The notes: generated by a model from the sequence alone, not told the origin. A stretch of 64,000 nt of DNA from CAWVWD01 sp965662365 (GCA_965662365.1 CBFIHR010000011.1:1-64000); one strand, 5' to 3'; numbered from the stretch's first letter, positions 8,458 through 17,761 are shown. Made by a program: numbers and translations.

Positions 8458-11391
8458 ATGAAAAATACACTGGCGATTAGTTTTTTGATTTTACTGTCTT
8501 ACGTACCCCTACAAATGGGCGGAGATGCACAATTAATAGAAAAAGAGGCGAGTTTACCTTCTAAAAAGGCAGAAGTCGAGTGGGTAAATGCTATGTATGA
8601 TTCGATGACAGAGGATGAACGATTAGGACAATTAATCGTGGTTAGAGCTCACTCGAATAAAGGCGAAAGTCATGCTCATGAAGTAGAAGACCTAATTAAA
8701 AAGTATCACGTTGGCGGAATGACGTTCTTTCAAGGAACACCCGAAAAACAAGCAGAACTCACCAATCGCTATCAAAAATTAGCCACGAAAATACCCTTGA
8801 TGATTTCGATTGATGCCGAATGGGGCTTAGGAATGCGAATGAAATCCTCGACTATGAGTTTTCCTCGACAGATGACTTTAGGGGCGATTCAGGATAACCG
8901 CTTAATTTACGAATTTGGTCAGGAAATGGCTCGTCAATGTCGCCGAATCGGTGTTCATGTGAACTTCGCACCCGTTGTCGATGTGAATAATAATCCTAAT
9001 AATCCCGTGATTAACGACCGTTCATTCGGAGAAGATAGGTACAATGTCGCTGCTAAAAGTTATATGTATATGAAGGGAATGCAGGATAATATGTTGTTGG
9101 CATGTGCCAAACATTTTCCTGGACACGGGGATACTGATGTTGATTCTCACTATGGTTTACCGATTATTAATCACGATTTGACACGTTTGGACAGTATCGA
9201 ATTGTATCCGTTTAAAGTGCTTTCACAACATGGAGTCGGTAGTATGATGATTGCTCACTTGAATATTCCGGCTTATGATGACCGTAAAAATGTGCCGTCT
9301 TCGCTATCGCAAAATGTTGTCACAGATTTATTACGCAAAGATTTGGGGTATAATGGATTGATTTTTACAGATGGATTAGAAATGGCAGGGGCGAGAAAAG
9401 CCTATAAAGGCGGTGAAGTCGAGGCACAAGCATTAATTGCTGGTAATGATGTTTTGTTGTTGCCGAGAAGTGTCAGCGACGCAGTAAAAGCGGTCAAAAA
9501 AGCTTTGGCAGATGGTCGATTATCGCAAGATGATTTTGAAAGAAAAGTCAAAAAAGTATTGACGGCGAAGTATCGTTTGGGGTTGACTTCTGCCCAAAAA
9601 ATAGAAATGAACGGTATCCGAAGTGATTTGAATAATTATCAAGCAACGGACTTAAATCGTCGATTGATTGAAAATGCCATTACCGCTGTTCGGAATAAAG
9701 ACGGTTTATTGCCTTTAAACACGTTGGGAGATTATGCGAGTATTAGTATTGGCAGAGGCTATAAAACGACTTTTCAAAAACAGCTGGGGAAACTCTCAAA
9801 AATGTCACATTATTATACCAATAATGATATCAGTTCATCGCAACGAAATTCTTTAGTTCGAAAGTTGAAAAATAAAGAAGCGGTCATTATTAGCTTTCAA
9901 GATTTGAATAAATCAGTAAAATCTCGCTTTGGAGTTCGGAGTAGTGCCTTGTCATTAGTTAAAGAGTTAGTAAAGCATACAAAGGTAATTGTCGTAAATT
10001 TTGGTAGCCCTTATGCTTTAAAATATTTTGATAATGTAGATTGGTTAATTGAGGCTTATGAAGAGAATCGAGTGACGCAGGAGGTAGCCGCAGGTGCAGT
10101 TTTTGGTACGACACGGATGACTGGACGTTTGCCAGTTACGGCTTCCGCCAATGCTCGATTTGGTGATGGTACAAATACGGCAAGTATAGATATTATGCAC
10201 AAAGTAGCTCCAGAAAAACTGGGTTTTGATGCAACAAAACTAACGATAATTGACAAAATTGCAGAGGAAGCCATTAGCGTCGGTGCGACACCTGGCGTAC
10301 AAGTTTTGGTAGCAAAAAATGGCAAAATTGCTTATCAAAAAGCCTACGGTTATCACACTTACGACAAAGTACAACGGACGCAAACAGATGATATTTATGA
10401 CCTAGCGTCGGTTACAAAAATCTGTGCTACAACTATTTCTATGATGAAATTAGTAGATGAAGGAAAAGTGGATTTAGATGAAAAAATCAGTACTTACATT
10501 CCGGAACTTCGAGAGACCAACAAAGCTGATTTAATCTTGCGAGATGTGATGGCACATCATGCGAGATTGAAAGCATGGATTCCGTTTTATAAAGAAACCT
10601 TGATTGCTAATCGCCCAAATCCAAGTTTGTATTCGACCAGTCAAAAAGAAGGTTTTTCTATTCCGATTACGGACAGATTGTATTTGAAAGATAATTATGT
10701 CGAAGATATTTGGGACGAAATTATTGAATCTCCTTTGCGTACTCACAAGGGGTATAAATATTCTGATTTAGGGTTTTATATTTCTGCAAAAGTCGTAGAG
10801 AATGTTTCGGGGCAAACACTTGACGAATATGTTAGCGATAACTTTTATCAGCCGTTAGGTTTATCAACTGCAGGATTCAATCCGTTAGACAGGTTTGAGG
10901 CATACCGGATTCCACCGACCGAAGAAGATAGTTATTACAGAATGCAGAAAGTACAGGGGTACGTCCATGATATGGGAGCGGCGATGTTGGGCGGTGTAAG
11001 TGGTCACGCTGGTTTGTTTGCGAATGCTAAAGATGTGGCGGTGATTATGCAAATGTTGATCAATGGTGGAAACTACGCAGGTCGTCAGTATATTAGCGAA
11101 GCGACCGTGAAAGAGTTTACAACTCGATACAAAGACAGCTCTCGTCGAGGCATTGGTTTTGATATGAAAGAGATGGACAGCAAACGCAGCCAGAATGTAT
11201 CAGAATTAGCTTCTTCAAGTACTTTCGGGCATTTGGGCTTTACGGGTATTTGTACTTGGGCTGATCCTGAAAATAATTTGGTTTATGTCTTTTTATCGAA
11301 TCGGACTTATCCAACAATGAATAATAGCAAATTGTATAAGATGGATTTTCGACCGAGAATTCAAACGGCTATTTATGAAGCGATGGAATAA
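8458..11391 (+). CDS. GH3 beta-N-acetylglucosaminidase fused to a class C beta-lactamase-like serine hydrolase
   Basis: The 977-residue fusion probably acts on peptidoglycan fragments in the periplasm. It starts with a hydrophobic signal-like segment. Residues ~40-400 are a NagZ-type glycoside hydrolase 3 domain with KHFPGHGDT (K218-T226, including the His/Asp dyad of NagZ enzymes) and the nucleophile Asp305 in IFTDGLEMAG. A GH3 C-terminal-like region follows (~410-590). Residues ~600-975 form a serine beta-lactamase/esterase domain with the SxxK motif Ser651-Val-Thr-Lys654, a YSD motif in KYSDLGFY, and HLGFTG near the end in place of KTG. This two-domain architecture is recurrent in Bacteroidota. 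Whether the second domain is an amidase, esterase or D,D-peptidase is unknown. Confidence 0.93.
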   Translation: MKNTLAISFLILLSYVPLQMGGDAQLIEKEASLPSKKAEVEWVNAMYDSMTEDERLGQLIVVRAHSNKGESHAHEVEDLIKKYHVGGMTFFQGTPEKQAELTNRYQKLATKIPLMISIDAEWGLGMRMKSSTMSFPRQMTLGAIQDNRLIYEFGQEMARQCRRIGVHVNFAPVVDVNNNPNNPVINDRSFGEDRYNVAAKSYMYMKGMQDNMLLACAKHFPGHGDTDVDSHYGLPIINHDLTRLDSIELYPFKVLSQHGVGSMMIAHLNIPAYDDRKNVPSSLSQNVVTDLLRKDLGYNGLIFTDGLEMAGARKAYKGGEVEAQALIAGNDVLLLPRSVSDAVKAVKKALADGRLSQDDFERKVKKVLTAKYRLGLTSAQKIEMNGIRSDLNNYQATDLNRRLIENAITAVRNKDGLLPLNTLGDYASISIGRGYKTTFQKQLGKLSKMSHYYTNNDISSSQRNSLVRKLKNKEAVIISFQDLNKSVKSRFGVRSSALSLVKELVKHTKVIVVNFGSPYALKYFDNVDWLIEAYEENRVTQEVAAGAVFGTTRMTGRLPVTASANARFGDGTNTASIDIMHKVAPEKLGFDATKLTIIDKIAEEAISVGATPGVQVLVAKNGKIAYQKAYGYHTYDKVQRTQTDDIYDLASVTKICATTISMMKLVDEGKVDLDEKISTYIPELRETNKADLILRDVMAHHARLKAWIPFYKETLIANRPNPSLYSTSQKEGFSIPITDRLYLKDNYVEDIWDEIIESPLRTHKGYKYSDLGFYISAKVVENVSGQTLDEYVSDNFYQPLGLSTAGFNPLDRFEAYRIPPTEEDSYYRMQKVQGYVHDMGAAMLGGVSGHAGLFANAKDVAVIMQMLINGGNYAGRQYISEATVKEFTTRYKDSSRRGIGFDMKEMDSKRSQNVSELASSSTFGHLGFTGICTWADPENNLVYVFLSNRTYPTMNNSKLYKMDFRPRIQTAIYEAME

Positions 11392-11437
11392 AAACGATAA
11401 CTCGCTAAATGATTTTTGTTTGCTAATAATGCGTGAG

Positions 11438-11625
11438 CCTGACAGATTTTTTAGCTCCGAAAGCAAGATTTAATAACACCTTTACCGTTTGAATCAGACA
11501 TTATTTCTTTTAATATTTTCAACGCTTCCGGAGCGTAAAGAAAGAAATCAAGTCTTGTTTTTTGGTTCTTTACGGTTTTTTATAATTATTAAAAACTTAC
11601 TTGCTACCTTATAAAATCTGTCAGG
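11438..11625. repeat. Inverted repeat enclosing 160 bp of nested structure
   Basis: CCTGACAGATTTT (11438-11450) and AAAATCTGTCAGG (11613-11625) are perfect 13-bp inverted complements. The interior holds further partial complements: AGCTCCGAAAGC near 11453 against GCTTCCGGAGCG near 11523. It lies between the convergent glycosidase and secreted-protein genes, and no ORF of note fits inside. It could fold as a long multi-branched terminator, be a small RNA, or be a remnant of a short palindromic element. No target-site duplication is obvious. Confidence 0.5.
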
Positions 11626-11662
11626 TTTCAAGATGATATCGTTTACGAAAATCATTAAAAAA

Positions 11663-12328
11663 TTAATCTTCAATAAAAATTTCTAAATCAGAATATCTAT
11701 CGCCTAAAGGATAAGGAGCATAACTGTAAATCACACCAATGCCTTTAGCATAATATGTCACGGGGATAAACGGATTGTCACTTTCAAGGACAGCGACGAT
11801 TTGCTTGACCGAAGCGGTTATTTTTCCAATTCCGATAACATCATTAAAGGTTTTTCCTTTGATTTGCATCGATTTCTCTTTAGCGATTACTATATATAAT
11901 GTCGCAATGGTTTCCTCAGCATTTTCATAATCTAACCAAAGATCTTCTACATTGACTGCTGTTTTAAGAAAATTTTCCTCTTTGAATGTTTCATTATTGA
12001 GCATGAAGAAGTTACCATCTTCTTCTCGTATCAAGCTCACATCAAAAGGATTTTGCTTATTGACGATTACTTTATAAGTATGCCCGTTGACGATACTATC
12101 TTTTTTGAGTTCAAAAGTGATTTCAGTTGTTGCCCAAACTTCTCTATTATGTTTTCCGGAGATCATCGCATCGATATTTGTACGATTTGTGTCCGAAGTC
12201 GCATAATCTATGAAGTTATATGTCCATGTTTGACCATTTTCAAGTGGATAGTACGACTGTCCTGCTGTTGCATTATAACATAATACGAATATTGCAATCA
12301 GTGTCAGCTGGCAAAAAGTATATTTCAT
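11663..12328 (-). CDS. Secreted protein of unknown function
   Basis: This 221-residue protein has a signal peptide (about residues 1-23, ending NATAGQ) and a mature part starting YYPLENGQTWTYNF. That opening phrase is common in secreted Bacteroidota proteins of unknown role. The rest is mixed beta-rich sequence with no catalytic motif that I recognise and no T9SS sorting domain. It stands alone on the minus strand, divergent from the gene at 12809. A periplasmic or surface location is inferred from the signal peptide only. Confidence 0.75.
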   Translation of the reverse strand: MKYTFCQLTLIAIFVLCYNATAGQSYYPLENGQTWTYNFIDYATSDTNRTNIDAMISGKHNREVWATTEITFELKKDSIVNGHTYKVIVNKQNPFDVSLIREEDGNFFMLNNETFKEENFLKTAVNVEDLWLDYENAEETIATLYIVIAKEKSMQIKGKTFNDVIGIGKITASVKQIVAVLESDNPFIPVTYYAKGIGVIYSYAPYPLGDRYSDLEIFIED

Positions 12329-12808
12329 GTGCTTTGTTTTAGAGGAATAAAATAATATTAAAATTGCGTGATTTTATCATTAGGTGACTACTTGATTTGA
12401 ACAGATTTTAATTGATAATTATTTTATCAATACACGAATATAAGCATTGAATCGAGGATATTTAATATTCTGTTAAAGAATAAGGAGATTAAAATTTAGA
12501 TATTATTCGTTATTGTATTTATTTCGCTGATTTTACTTTGTAGCTGGTAGATGTACCGCAATTTTATGAGGGAAGATAGACAACGTATTGATTCGTTTAT
12601 GAAGGAGTTTTTGGTAGTTCAGCCCTTACATCTTTTCTCCTGCTTATTTGTATTTTGCAGAAATAATAACAATCATAAAAAGTGTTAAACACTTTTAAAG
12701 CCATTCTAAAAATAGTTACTTTAGAATTTAGTTGAAGGTTTGTTCGTTGGTGAGTAGGAACGATTCAAAAAATCAATCGCTATTTTGTAAATTAATAACT
12801 GAAAAAAT
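12329..12808. other. Divergent intergenic region with a weak 45-codon ORF
   Basis: The 480-bp gap between divergent genes is AT-rich. It holds an ORF at 12551-12688 (+) of 45 codons beginning MYRNFMREDRQRIDSF. The first half looks protein-like, but the end turns into low-complexity Asn. I do not call it a gene. No clear promoter pair was found. Confidence 0.4.
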
Positions 12809-14086
12809 ATGAAGAAACTCATTTTAAGTTTAGTGCTGTTAGCATATTTTGGAATTCAAGCGAATGCAGCCTATATGTTAATACCGATGGATGAAAAACA
12901 ACGTAATCATCTAAAGGCTTATGGTGTAATGTATTACGTATTAGAAAAAGAAGTCGAAGGTTACTGGATGCTCAATTATAGAGGTGGTAGTTTTGCGTTC
13001 AAACACACGTCTCTCTTCGAAGAGTTGTGCAAAGTCCGTGACGTCAGTTATGAGGTTATTGCTGATGCGAAATTTGCAAAAATTCGTACCGAAATTGGAA
13101 ATCCGGAAGTAAATCAAGAAATTGTTAAGCTGGAGGTTGCCCCGAAAATTGCCGTTTATACGCCCGACGTAGATCAGAAAGGAAAAGAAATACAACCATG
13201 GGACGACGCCGTTACCTTGGTGTTGACGTATGCCGAAATTCCTTACGAAACTGTTTATGACAAAGAAGTACTGGAAGATAAGTTAGCTGAATACGACTGG
13301 CTACATTTACATCACGAAGACTTCACGGGGCAATACGGCAAATTTTACGCTTCCTATGGTAGTCAAGCTTGGTACAAAAATAATGTCAAGCGAATGGAAG
13401 ATTTGGCAGAGAGTTTAGGGTATGAAAAAGTATCTAAACTAAAATTAGATGTCGTTAAGAATATTCGAGAATATGTTGTCGGTGGTGGATTTATGTTTGC
13501 AATGTGTTCAGCGACAGATACTTATGATATTGCGTTAGCCGCTGATGGCGTAGATATTTGTTCAAAAGTGTACGATGGCGATCCACAAGATCCGAATGCA
13601 CAATCAAAATTGGATTTTGAAAAAACCTTTGCTTTTAAGGATTTTAAGTTAAAATCAAATCCGTTGGAGTATGAATATTCGACGATTGACAGACCTCGTG
13701 CACCGGTGATAGATGAAAAAATTGACTATTTCACTTTATTCGATTTTTCTGCAAAATGGGATCCAGTTCCGACCATGTTGACGCAGTGTCACACTAAAAC
13801 TGTAAAAGGTTTTATGGGTCAAACAACCGGTTTTATGAAAAATCAATTGAAGTCAGAAGTATTGATTTTGGGCGAAAGTAAACCATTTAACGAAGCTAGA
13901 TACATTCATGGTGAATATGGCAAAGGCTTTTGGACTTATTACGGCGGACACGATCCAGAAGATTATCGTCACTACGTACAAGATCCTCCGACCGACTTAA
14001 ATTTACATCCAAACTCAGCCGCTTACCGCTTGATTTTGAACAATATTTTGTTCCCGGCAGCACGTAAGCAAAAGCAAAAGACGTAA
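12809..14086 (+). CDS. Secreted conserved protein, GATase1-like fold; family often labelled asparagine synthetase B
   Basis: The 425-residue protein has a signal peptide (residues 1-20, ending ANA) and a mature start AYMLIPMDEKQRNHLKAYG. From memory, close Bacteroidota relatives are named asparagine synthetase B in databases. I see neither the N-terminal catalytic Cys of class II glutamine amidotransferases nor an asparagine synthase ATP-binding motif, so the label is doubtful. The middle instead resembles a class I glutamine-amidotransferase or ThuA-like fold: a GGGFMFAMC segment with Cys233 at the elbow, and HGEYGKGFWTYYGGHDPED near residue 370. The reaction is unknown. It is a single gene closed by a strong terminator. 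Confidence 0.8.
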   Translation: MKKLILSLVLLAYFGIQANAAYMLIPMDEKQRNHLKAYGVMYYVLEKEVEGYWMLNYRGGSFAFKHTSLFEELCKVRDVSYEVIADAKFAKIRTEIGNPEVNQEIVKLEVAPKIAVYTPDVDQKGKEIQPWDDAVTLVLTYAEIPYETVYDKEVLEDKLAEYDWLHLHHEDFTGQYGKFYASYGSQAWYKNNVKRMEDLAESLGYEKVSKLKLDVVKNIREYVVGGGFMFAMCSATDTYDIALAADGVDICSKVYDGDPQDPNAQSKLDFEKTFAFKDFKLKSNPLEYEYSTIDRPRAPVIDEKIDYFTLFDFSAKWDPVPTMLTQCHTKTVKGFMGQTTGFMKNQLKSEVLILGESKPFNEARYIHGEYGKGFWTYYGGHDPEDYRHYVQDPPTDLNLHPNSAAYRLILNNILFPAARKQKQKT

Positions 14087-14127
14087 TTTATTTATATTTT
14101 TATTGCTTTCGCAAATAATAGATATGA

Positions 14128-14170
14128 AAGAGGCTTGAGTTCAATTCGGAACTCAAGCCTCTTACTTTTA
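14128..14170 (+). terminator. Terminator, 15-bp stem
   Basis: AAGAGGCTTGAGTTC (14128-14142) pairs exactly with 14149-14163 around a six-base loop, 42 bp after the stop of the preceding secreted-protein gene, and is followed by a T-rich stretch. Confidence 0.85.
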
Positions 14171-14283
14171 CCAATTTTATAATTGACGAATCCGTTGGTT
14201 TGATGGCGAACTGATCGTTAAAAATCTGTGAGATGAAGAGTTTCTTTTTATAACTTTTTGCATCTTGCAATTAAAATATAGGA

Positions 14284-14305
14284 GATTCTGAAACGAGTTC
14301 AGAAT
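14284..14305. repeat. Small palindromic intergenic repeat (ATTCTGAA/TTCAGAAT)
   Basis: ATTCTGAA and TTCAGAAT flank a five-base centre in the 300-bp gap between the convergent genes ending at 14086 and 14388. The phrase resembles a short palindrome that I recall from intergenic DNA of many bacteria. I saw one copy in this window, so the repeat status rests on recollection. Confidence 0.35.
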
Positions 14306-14317
14306 GACGAAATATTA

Positions 14318-14352
14318 TAAAAAAAGCCCGAAGCCAAAACTTCGGACTTTTC
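14318..14352 (-). terminator. Terminator of rtcB
   Basis: AAAAGCCCGAAG (14322-14333) and CTTCGGACTTTT (14340-14351) pair fully on the minus-strand RNA if one G-U wobble is allowed, and a U run follows on that strand. Between this hairpin and the rtcB stop is a run of related words (AACTGC, CTGC) at 14353-14387. Confidence 0.75.
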
Positions 14353-14387
14353 AAAACTGCCGACTGCAAACTGCTTTCTGCCAACTG

Positions 14388-15812
14388 TCACTTATCCATC
14401 CGCACAATCTTCGGCGAAAAAGTACCAATTACTTCGACCAAATCTTGTTGAGCATCCATTACGTTCTGAATATTTTTATACGCTTGCGGTGCTTCATCTA
14501 AGCCGCCACCAAAAAGCGTTACTTGATGCTTTGATAATTCTTGTTTTAGCATTTTCAGACTCAAATTAGCTTTTGCTTTTGAGCGAGACATTTGTCTGCC
14601 AGCACCATGTGATGCAGAATGAAGCGACAGCGGATTGCCTGTACCTCGAACGATAAAACCTGGTGCCGTCATCGATCCAGGAATTACCCCTAAAACACCC
14701 TTTCCCGCAGGTGTCGCTCCTTTGCGATGAACAATAACTTCCTCACCATTTGATAGTTTTTCTTTCCAAGCAAAATTATGATGATTCTCAACCGTTGCCA
14801 CGACTTGCATGCCTAACGAAGCAGCCATTCGACGGTGAATATGATGATGACAAGCCGACGCATAATCACCCGCTAAATTCATTGCCAACCAATATTCTTG
14901 ACCAGCTTCCGAGTTCAAATCCAACCAAGCCAAATGCTGTGCTTCTTTTGGTAAATAACACAATTCTCTGGCGAGTTTCGTGTAATGACGAGCGATATTC
15001 GCACCCAATGCACGAGAACCTGAGTGCGTCAATAAGCCCATGTACTCCCCGAGAGGTAAACCAAACTCATTGTTCACATCTGTAATATTCACCATTCCAA
15101 ATTCAACAAAATGGTTACCGCCACCAGACGAGCCAATTTGTTGATACGCTTTATTTTTTAACGGTTTCAAAATTTTAATTTCCTTAAATTCTGACCGTTC
15201 AAAAATCGCATCTTTACGATTTTTATCCTCGAAAATATGTCGCCCGAAGCGAGAATTTTCCTTAATCAACCCTTTTAATTGAAAGTCGTTGTTTGTTAAG
15301 TACGACGCTTTAGCTTCGTAAATAGACAAACACATTCGACAACCAATATCAACACCCACACCATAAGGAATTACGCAGTTTTGTGTCGCCAACACACCGC
15401 CTATCGGTAAGCCATAACCTTGATGAGCATCCGCCATCAACGCCCCTCCGACAGTTATCGGTAGCCGCATAGCGATACTCATTTGGTCAATTGCACCTTG
15501 TTCGATAAATTGACTACCATATTGTTTAAAATGTTTCGTTTCGTCATCTCGCAGCAATCGGTGTTCTTCGCCAACCTCTATATTTTTTACATCTGGTTTT
15601 TCGATTAACAACGCTGCAATCGGTGCTAAAACCTCATGCTCCCGAAATTGCTTCGGATGTTGTAACAATTGCTGTAACAAGTTTAAGACATAAGCCTTAT
15701 TATTTCTTTTATAATTTCGTAAAACGATTTCCAACGTCATACTGGCGATTTTGCTCCCTTTGGGAAAGCCAATTTTCGTCAAATCACCGCCTTTTATTTT
15801 TAATTTTGCCAT
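14388..15812 (-). CDS. rtcB: RNA-splicing ligase RtcB
   Basis: RtcB joins 2',3'-cyclic-phosphate RNA ends to 5'-OH ends with GTP and Mn2+, in RNA repair or tRNA splicing. The 474-residue protein has the conserved metal ligands Asp155 and Cys158 in GVDIGCRM, His234 in SGGGNHFVEFG and His263 in THSGSR. The histidine that is guanylylated is His402 in SHGAGRQMSRSKA. The family ending VRMDK is not unusual. The gene is transcribed alone; no archease, RtcA or RtcR gene is adjacent, so regulation by an RtcR-type activator is not indicated. A TCCCGATT/AATCGGGA palindrome lies 13 bp upstream of the start. Confidence 0.96.
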   Translation of the reverse strand: MAKLKIKGGDLTKIGFPKGSKIASMTLEIVLRNYKRNNKAYVLNLLQQLLQHPKQFREHEVLAPIAALLIEKPDVKNIEVGEEHRLLRDDETKHFKQYGSQFIEQGAIDQMSIAMRLPITVGGALMADAHQGYGLPIGGVLATQNCVIPYGVGVDIGCRMCLSIYEAKASYLTNNDFQLKGLIKENSRFGRHIFEDKNRKDAIFERSEFKEIKILKPLKNKAYQQIGSSGGGNHFVEFGMVNITDVNNEFGLPLGEYMGLLTHSGSRALGANIARHYTKLARELCYLPKEAQHLAWLDLNSEAGQEYWLAMNLAGDYASACHHHIHRRMAASLGMQVVATVENHHNFAWKEKLSNGEEVIVHRKGATPAGKGVLGVIPGSMTAPGFIVRGTGNPLSLHSASHGAGRQMSRSKAKANLSLKMLKQELSKHQVTLFGGGLDEAPQAYKNIQNVMDAQQDLVEVIGTFSPKIVRMDK

Positions 15813-15824
15813 ATTATTTCGTTG

Positions 15825-15844
15825 TCCCGATTAAGCAATCGGGA
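15825..15844. repeat. TCCCGATT/AATCGGGA palindrome upstream of rtcB
   Basis: Eight-base arms at 15825-15832 and 15837-15844 surround a four-base centre. It sits 13 bp before the rtcB start codon on the minus strand, so it would form a hairpin in the leader RNA or act as an operator. Similar CCCGA/TCGGG palindromes occur at 3098, 18514, 45743 and 63241. Confidence 0.5.
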
Positions 15845-16163
15845 TTTCATAAAATTCAACTAGATACTGGTCGCTGGTTTCTAAAGAACCCAACGTCAGT
15901 TGATTATCCAATAATTTTTTATCTGAATATAATTGAAAAATAGGGGAAGTGTAGAGGTTTGTTAAACGTTTAAAATTTAGTAAACCTAAAGTTCAATTAA
16001 AACGATGATATTTTTGTTGAAGAAACACATGACTGAAAATTTTTGAACGTTATAAATGCTATTTGATTTTTCAATTATGATGATATAGACGCTGAAAGTA
16101 GGAGAGAAGTTCCTTGAGGCAAAAACTTTTTGATTTTTTAATGGGATAAGATCATGAAAATAT
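15845..16163. other. Intergenic region, no gene seen
   Basis: This AT-rich gap upstream of rtcB and downstream of the secreted NTF2-like gene contains no ORF with protein-like content on either strand. It presumably contains the rtcB promoter, which I could not locate. Confidence 0.5.
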
Positions 16164-16196
16164 GGTCATATCCTCGCTTGAAGTGAGGACATGACC
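16164..16196 (-). terminator. Terminator of the NTF2-like gene
   Basis: GGTCATATCCTC (16164-16175) and GAGGACATGACC (16185-16196) pair fully in minus-strand RNA with one wobble, followed by U-rich sequence. It lies 11 bp beyond the stop codon. Confidence 0.75.
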
Positions 16197-16207
16197 GAAT
16201 AAAAAAC

Positions 16208-17089
16208 TTAATCCTTTTTCTTTTCTTCGTACGTTTCTACCAATTGAATAAAATCTTTTACCACATCATTAGGTACTGTTATCGACAGGTGATAATGTTT
16301 TAATTTCCACTTGCCGTCAACCAGAGCGACAACGCCAGAACTACGACAAACGCCCATCCAGGTATCCAGCGTTTCATTGAACCAAGCGATATTTCCGTCA
16401 TCAGATAAGTGAATTTGACGTTCAATTGTTTTAAAATCCCAGGCTTTGTCCCGCTCAAAATATTTGGCAGACCAAGCCTTTAATTCATCACGTAGCCAAC
16501 GCTCGGATTTATCCGTTCCGATATAAACACAATCTTCAGTCATACTTCCGAAAAACACATCTTCATCCGCTGTTGCAGCGGCATTGTGCCATGTGTTCAT
16601 CATCTCATCAATCTCATAGGTTGGATCTGCCTTACAATCATTTTTGCGACGAGTGTCAGTGATACTAATGATTTTCCAACCTTTTTCAGACTTGAATAAT
16701 TCAAACGCATTCACGCCACAATGCAACAAATCTTCATTGTAATAAAAAGTATATTCCGTCCAAGCGGTCGCCATATTACCATCAATTTTGATGTCGTAGC
16801 TCCATATTTTTTCATCGTAAATACCTTCATGTTCTGACCCAGTACTTTTAATGAATTGTTCCATAGAATCGGAATGTAATTTTGGTTTACCTGCTTTATT
16901 GATGAAAATCGTTTTTAAAGTCGCATTTGGATAAACAACCGCACGGATTTTGGTGCTGTCCGTTGTTCGCATGCCATCGAATAGTTGATTGATGACGGTT
17001 TTGATTTGTGCTTCATCCGTTTCGATTTTTTGCGAAAAGGTTGGTAATGCTACCATTAGCATTAATAAAAGTAGAAGTGTATTTTTCAT
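16208..17089 (-). CDS. Secreted protein with two NTF2-like (SnoaL/DUF4440-type) domains
   Basis: From the ATG at 17087-17089 the protein is 293 residues with a good signal peptide (MKNTLLLLLMLMVALPTFSQ). A start 51 bp upstream would put polar residues before the signal and is less likely. Two NTF2-like domains follow in tandem. The first resembles the putative lumazine-binding group (VINQLFDGMRTTDSTKIRAV, ending FELFKSEKGWKIISI). The second resembles SnoaL-like proteins (MMNTWHNAAATADEDVFF, ending LVDGKWKLKHYHLSITVPND). The fold binds small hydrophobic ligands or catalyses simple reactions; nothing here gives a function. A minus-strand -7-like box (TATATTTG) is at 17138-17145. Confidence 0.85.
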   Translation of the reverse strand: MKNTLLLLLMLMVALPTFSQKIETDEAQIKTVINQLFDGMRTTDSTKIRAVVYPNATLKTIFINKAGKPKLHSDSMEQFIKSTGSEHEGIYDEKIWSYDIKIDGNMATAWTEYTFYYNEDLLHCGVNAFELFKSEKGWKIISITDTRRKNDCKADPTYEIDEMMNTWHNAAATADEDVFFGSMTEDCVYIGTDKSERWLRDELKAWSAKYFERDKAWDFKTIERQIHLSDDGNIAWFNETLDTWMGVCRSSGVVALVDGKWKLKHYHLSITVPNDVVKDFIQLVETYEEKKKD

Positions 17090-17242
17090 AATATGATTTA
17101 TTGATTGAATAATTATTGAAGGATAAATTGGGATAAACAAATATAGATTTAAGCCAATACTTTAGGAAGTTAAAACCTGCTTTTTTTATGGTAAAGTTTT
17201 TTGAAAAATCTGTGATAAACGTTGAGATACGAATTACCTGAA

Positions 17243-17483
17243 ATGTTTGGTGTTAATATTCATAATATGAACCCAAAAACAGGAAATAATCGCAGTGGAT
17301 TTGAAAAATATTCACTTTTGACTCGGTATTAAGTATATCGGTACAACACGACCTTCATAAGATTTCAGAAGTAAAGTGAACCTCAATTTATTTCGTAGCA
17401 GTTATTTCAAAAGGGTTAAAGAAGCATATCAATGTGCGAAAGAAATGATGAAAGTGGATAAAATGATGGTTATTTGGGGCTGA
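17243..17483 (+). pseudogene. Possible decayed gene with several frame changes
   Basis: Three short protein-like fragments follow each other in different frames: MFGVNIHNMNPKTGNNRSGF from 17243, then a piece reading SISVQHDLHKISEVK, then NLFRSSYFKRVKEAYQCAKEMM ending at the TGA at 17481-17483. Together they look like one eroded gene of about 80 residues. I recognise no family. The surrounding gap (17141-17712) otherwise holds only AT-rich DNA. A chance run of open triplets is a real alternative. Confidence 0.25.
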
Positions 17484-17712
17484 AATTAGCCATTAGAATA
17501 GGTATAATATTAATATGACAGAAAATAGACAATTAGGTATTTCTGTGAAAATTGTAATATTTAATTAACCAATTTTTATTTTCCTTAATATAAGCAGCGT
17601 TTAAGTAAATATTATCGTAATGTTAAGTTACGGTAAGTAAAATAAACATATTTGAGAATTAGAACACTGTAAAATGTTGGGGCTTTTCGTTCCTAAAACG
17701 GGCTTTGTTTCC

Positions 17713-17720
17713 TATCTTTG
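17713..17720 (+). promoter_or_regulatory. Bacteroidota -7 box (TATCTTTG)
   Basis: TATCTTTG matches TAnnTTTG exactly, 41 bp before the ATG of the 31-codon ORF. A TTG at the usual distance for a -33 element was not found, so only the -7 part is supported. Confidence 0.6.
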
Positions 17721-17761
17721 TCATTATTCATACAGTTTGTAAAACCTTAAACATTGTCATT

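Noticed and set aside
12551..12688. Plus-strand 45-codon ORF in a divergent gap
   Set aside because: The second half is low-complexity and there is no promoter box or terminator.
14304..14501. Plus-strand ORF over the rtcB terminator and 3' end
   Set aside because: It is antisense to rtcB and includes the terminator hairpin and repeat words; it is a shadow of these.
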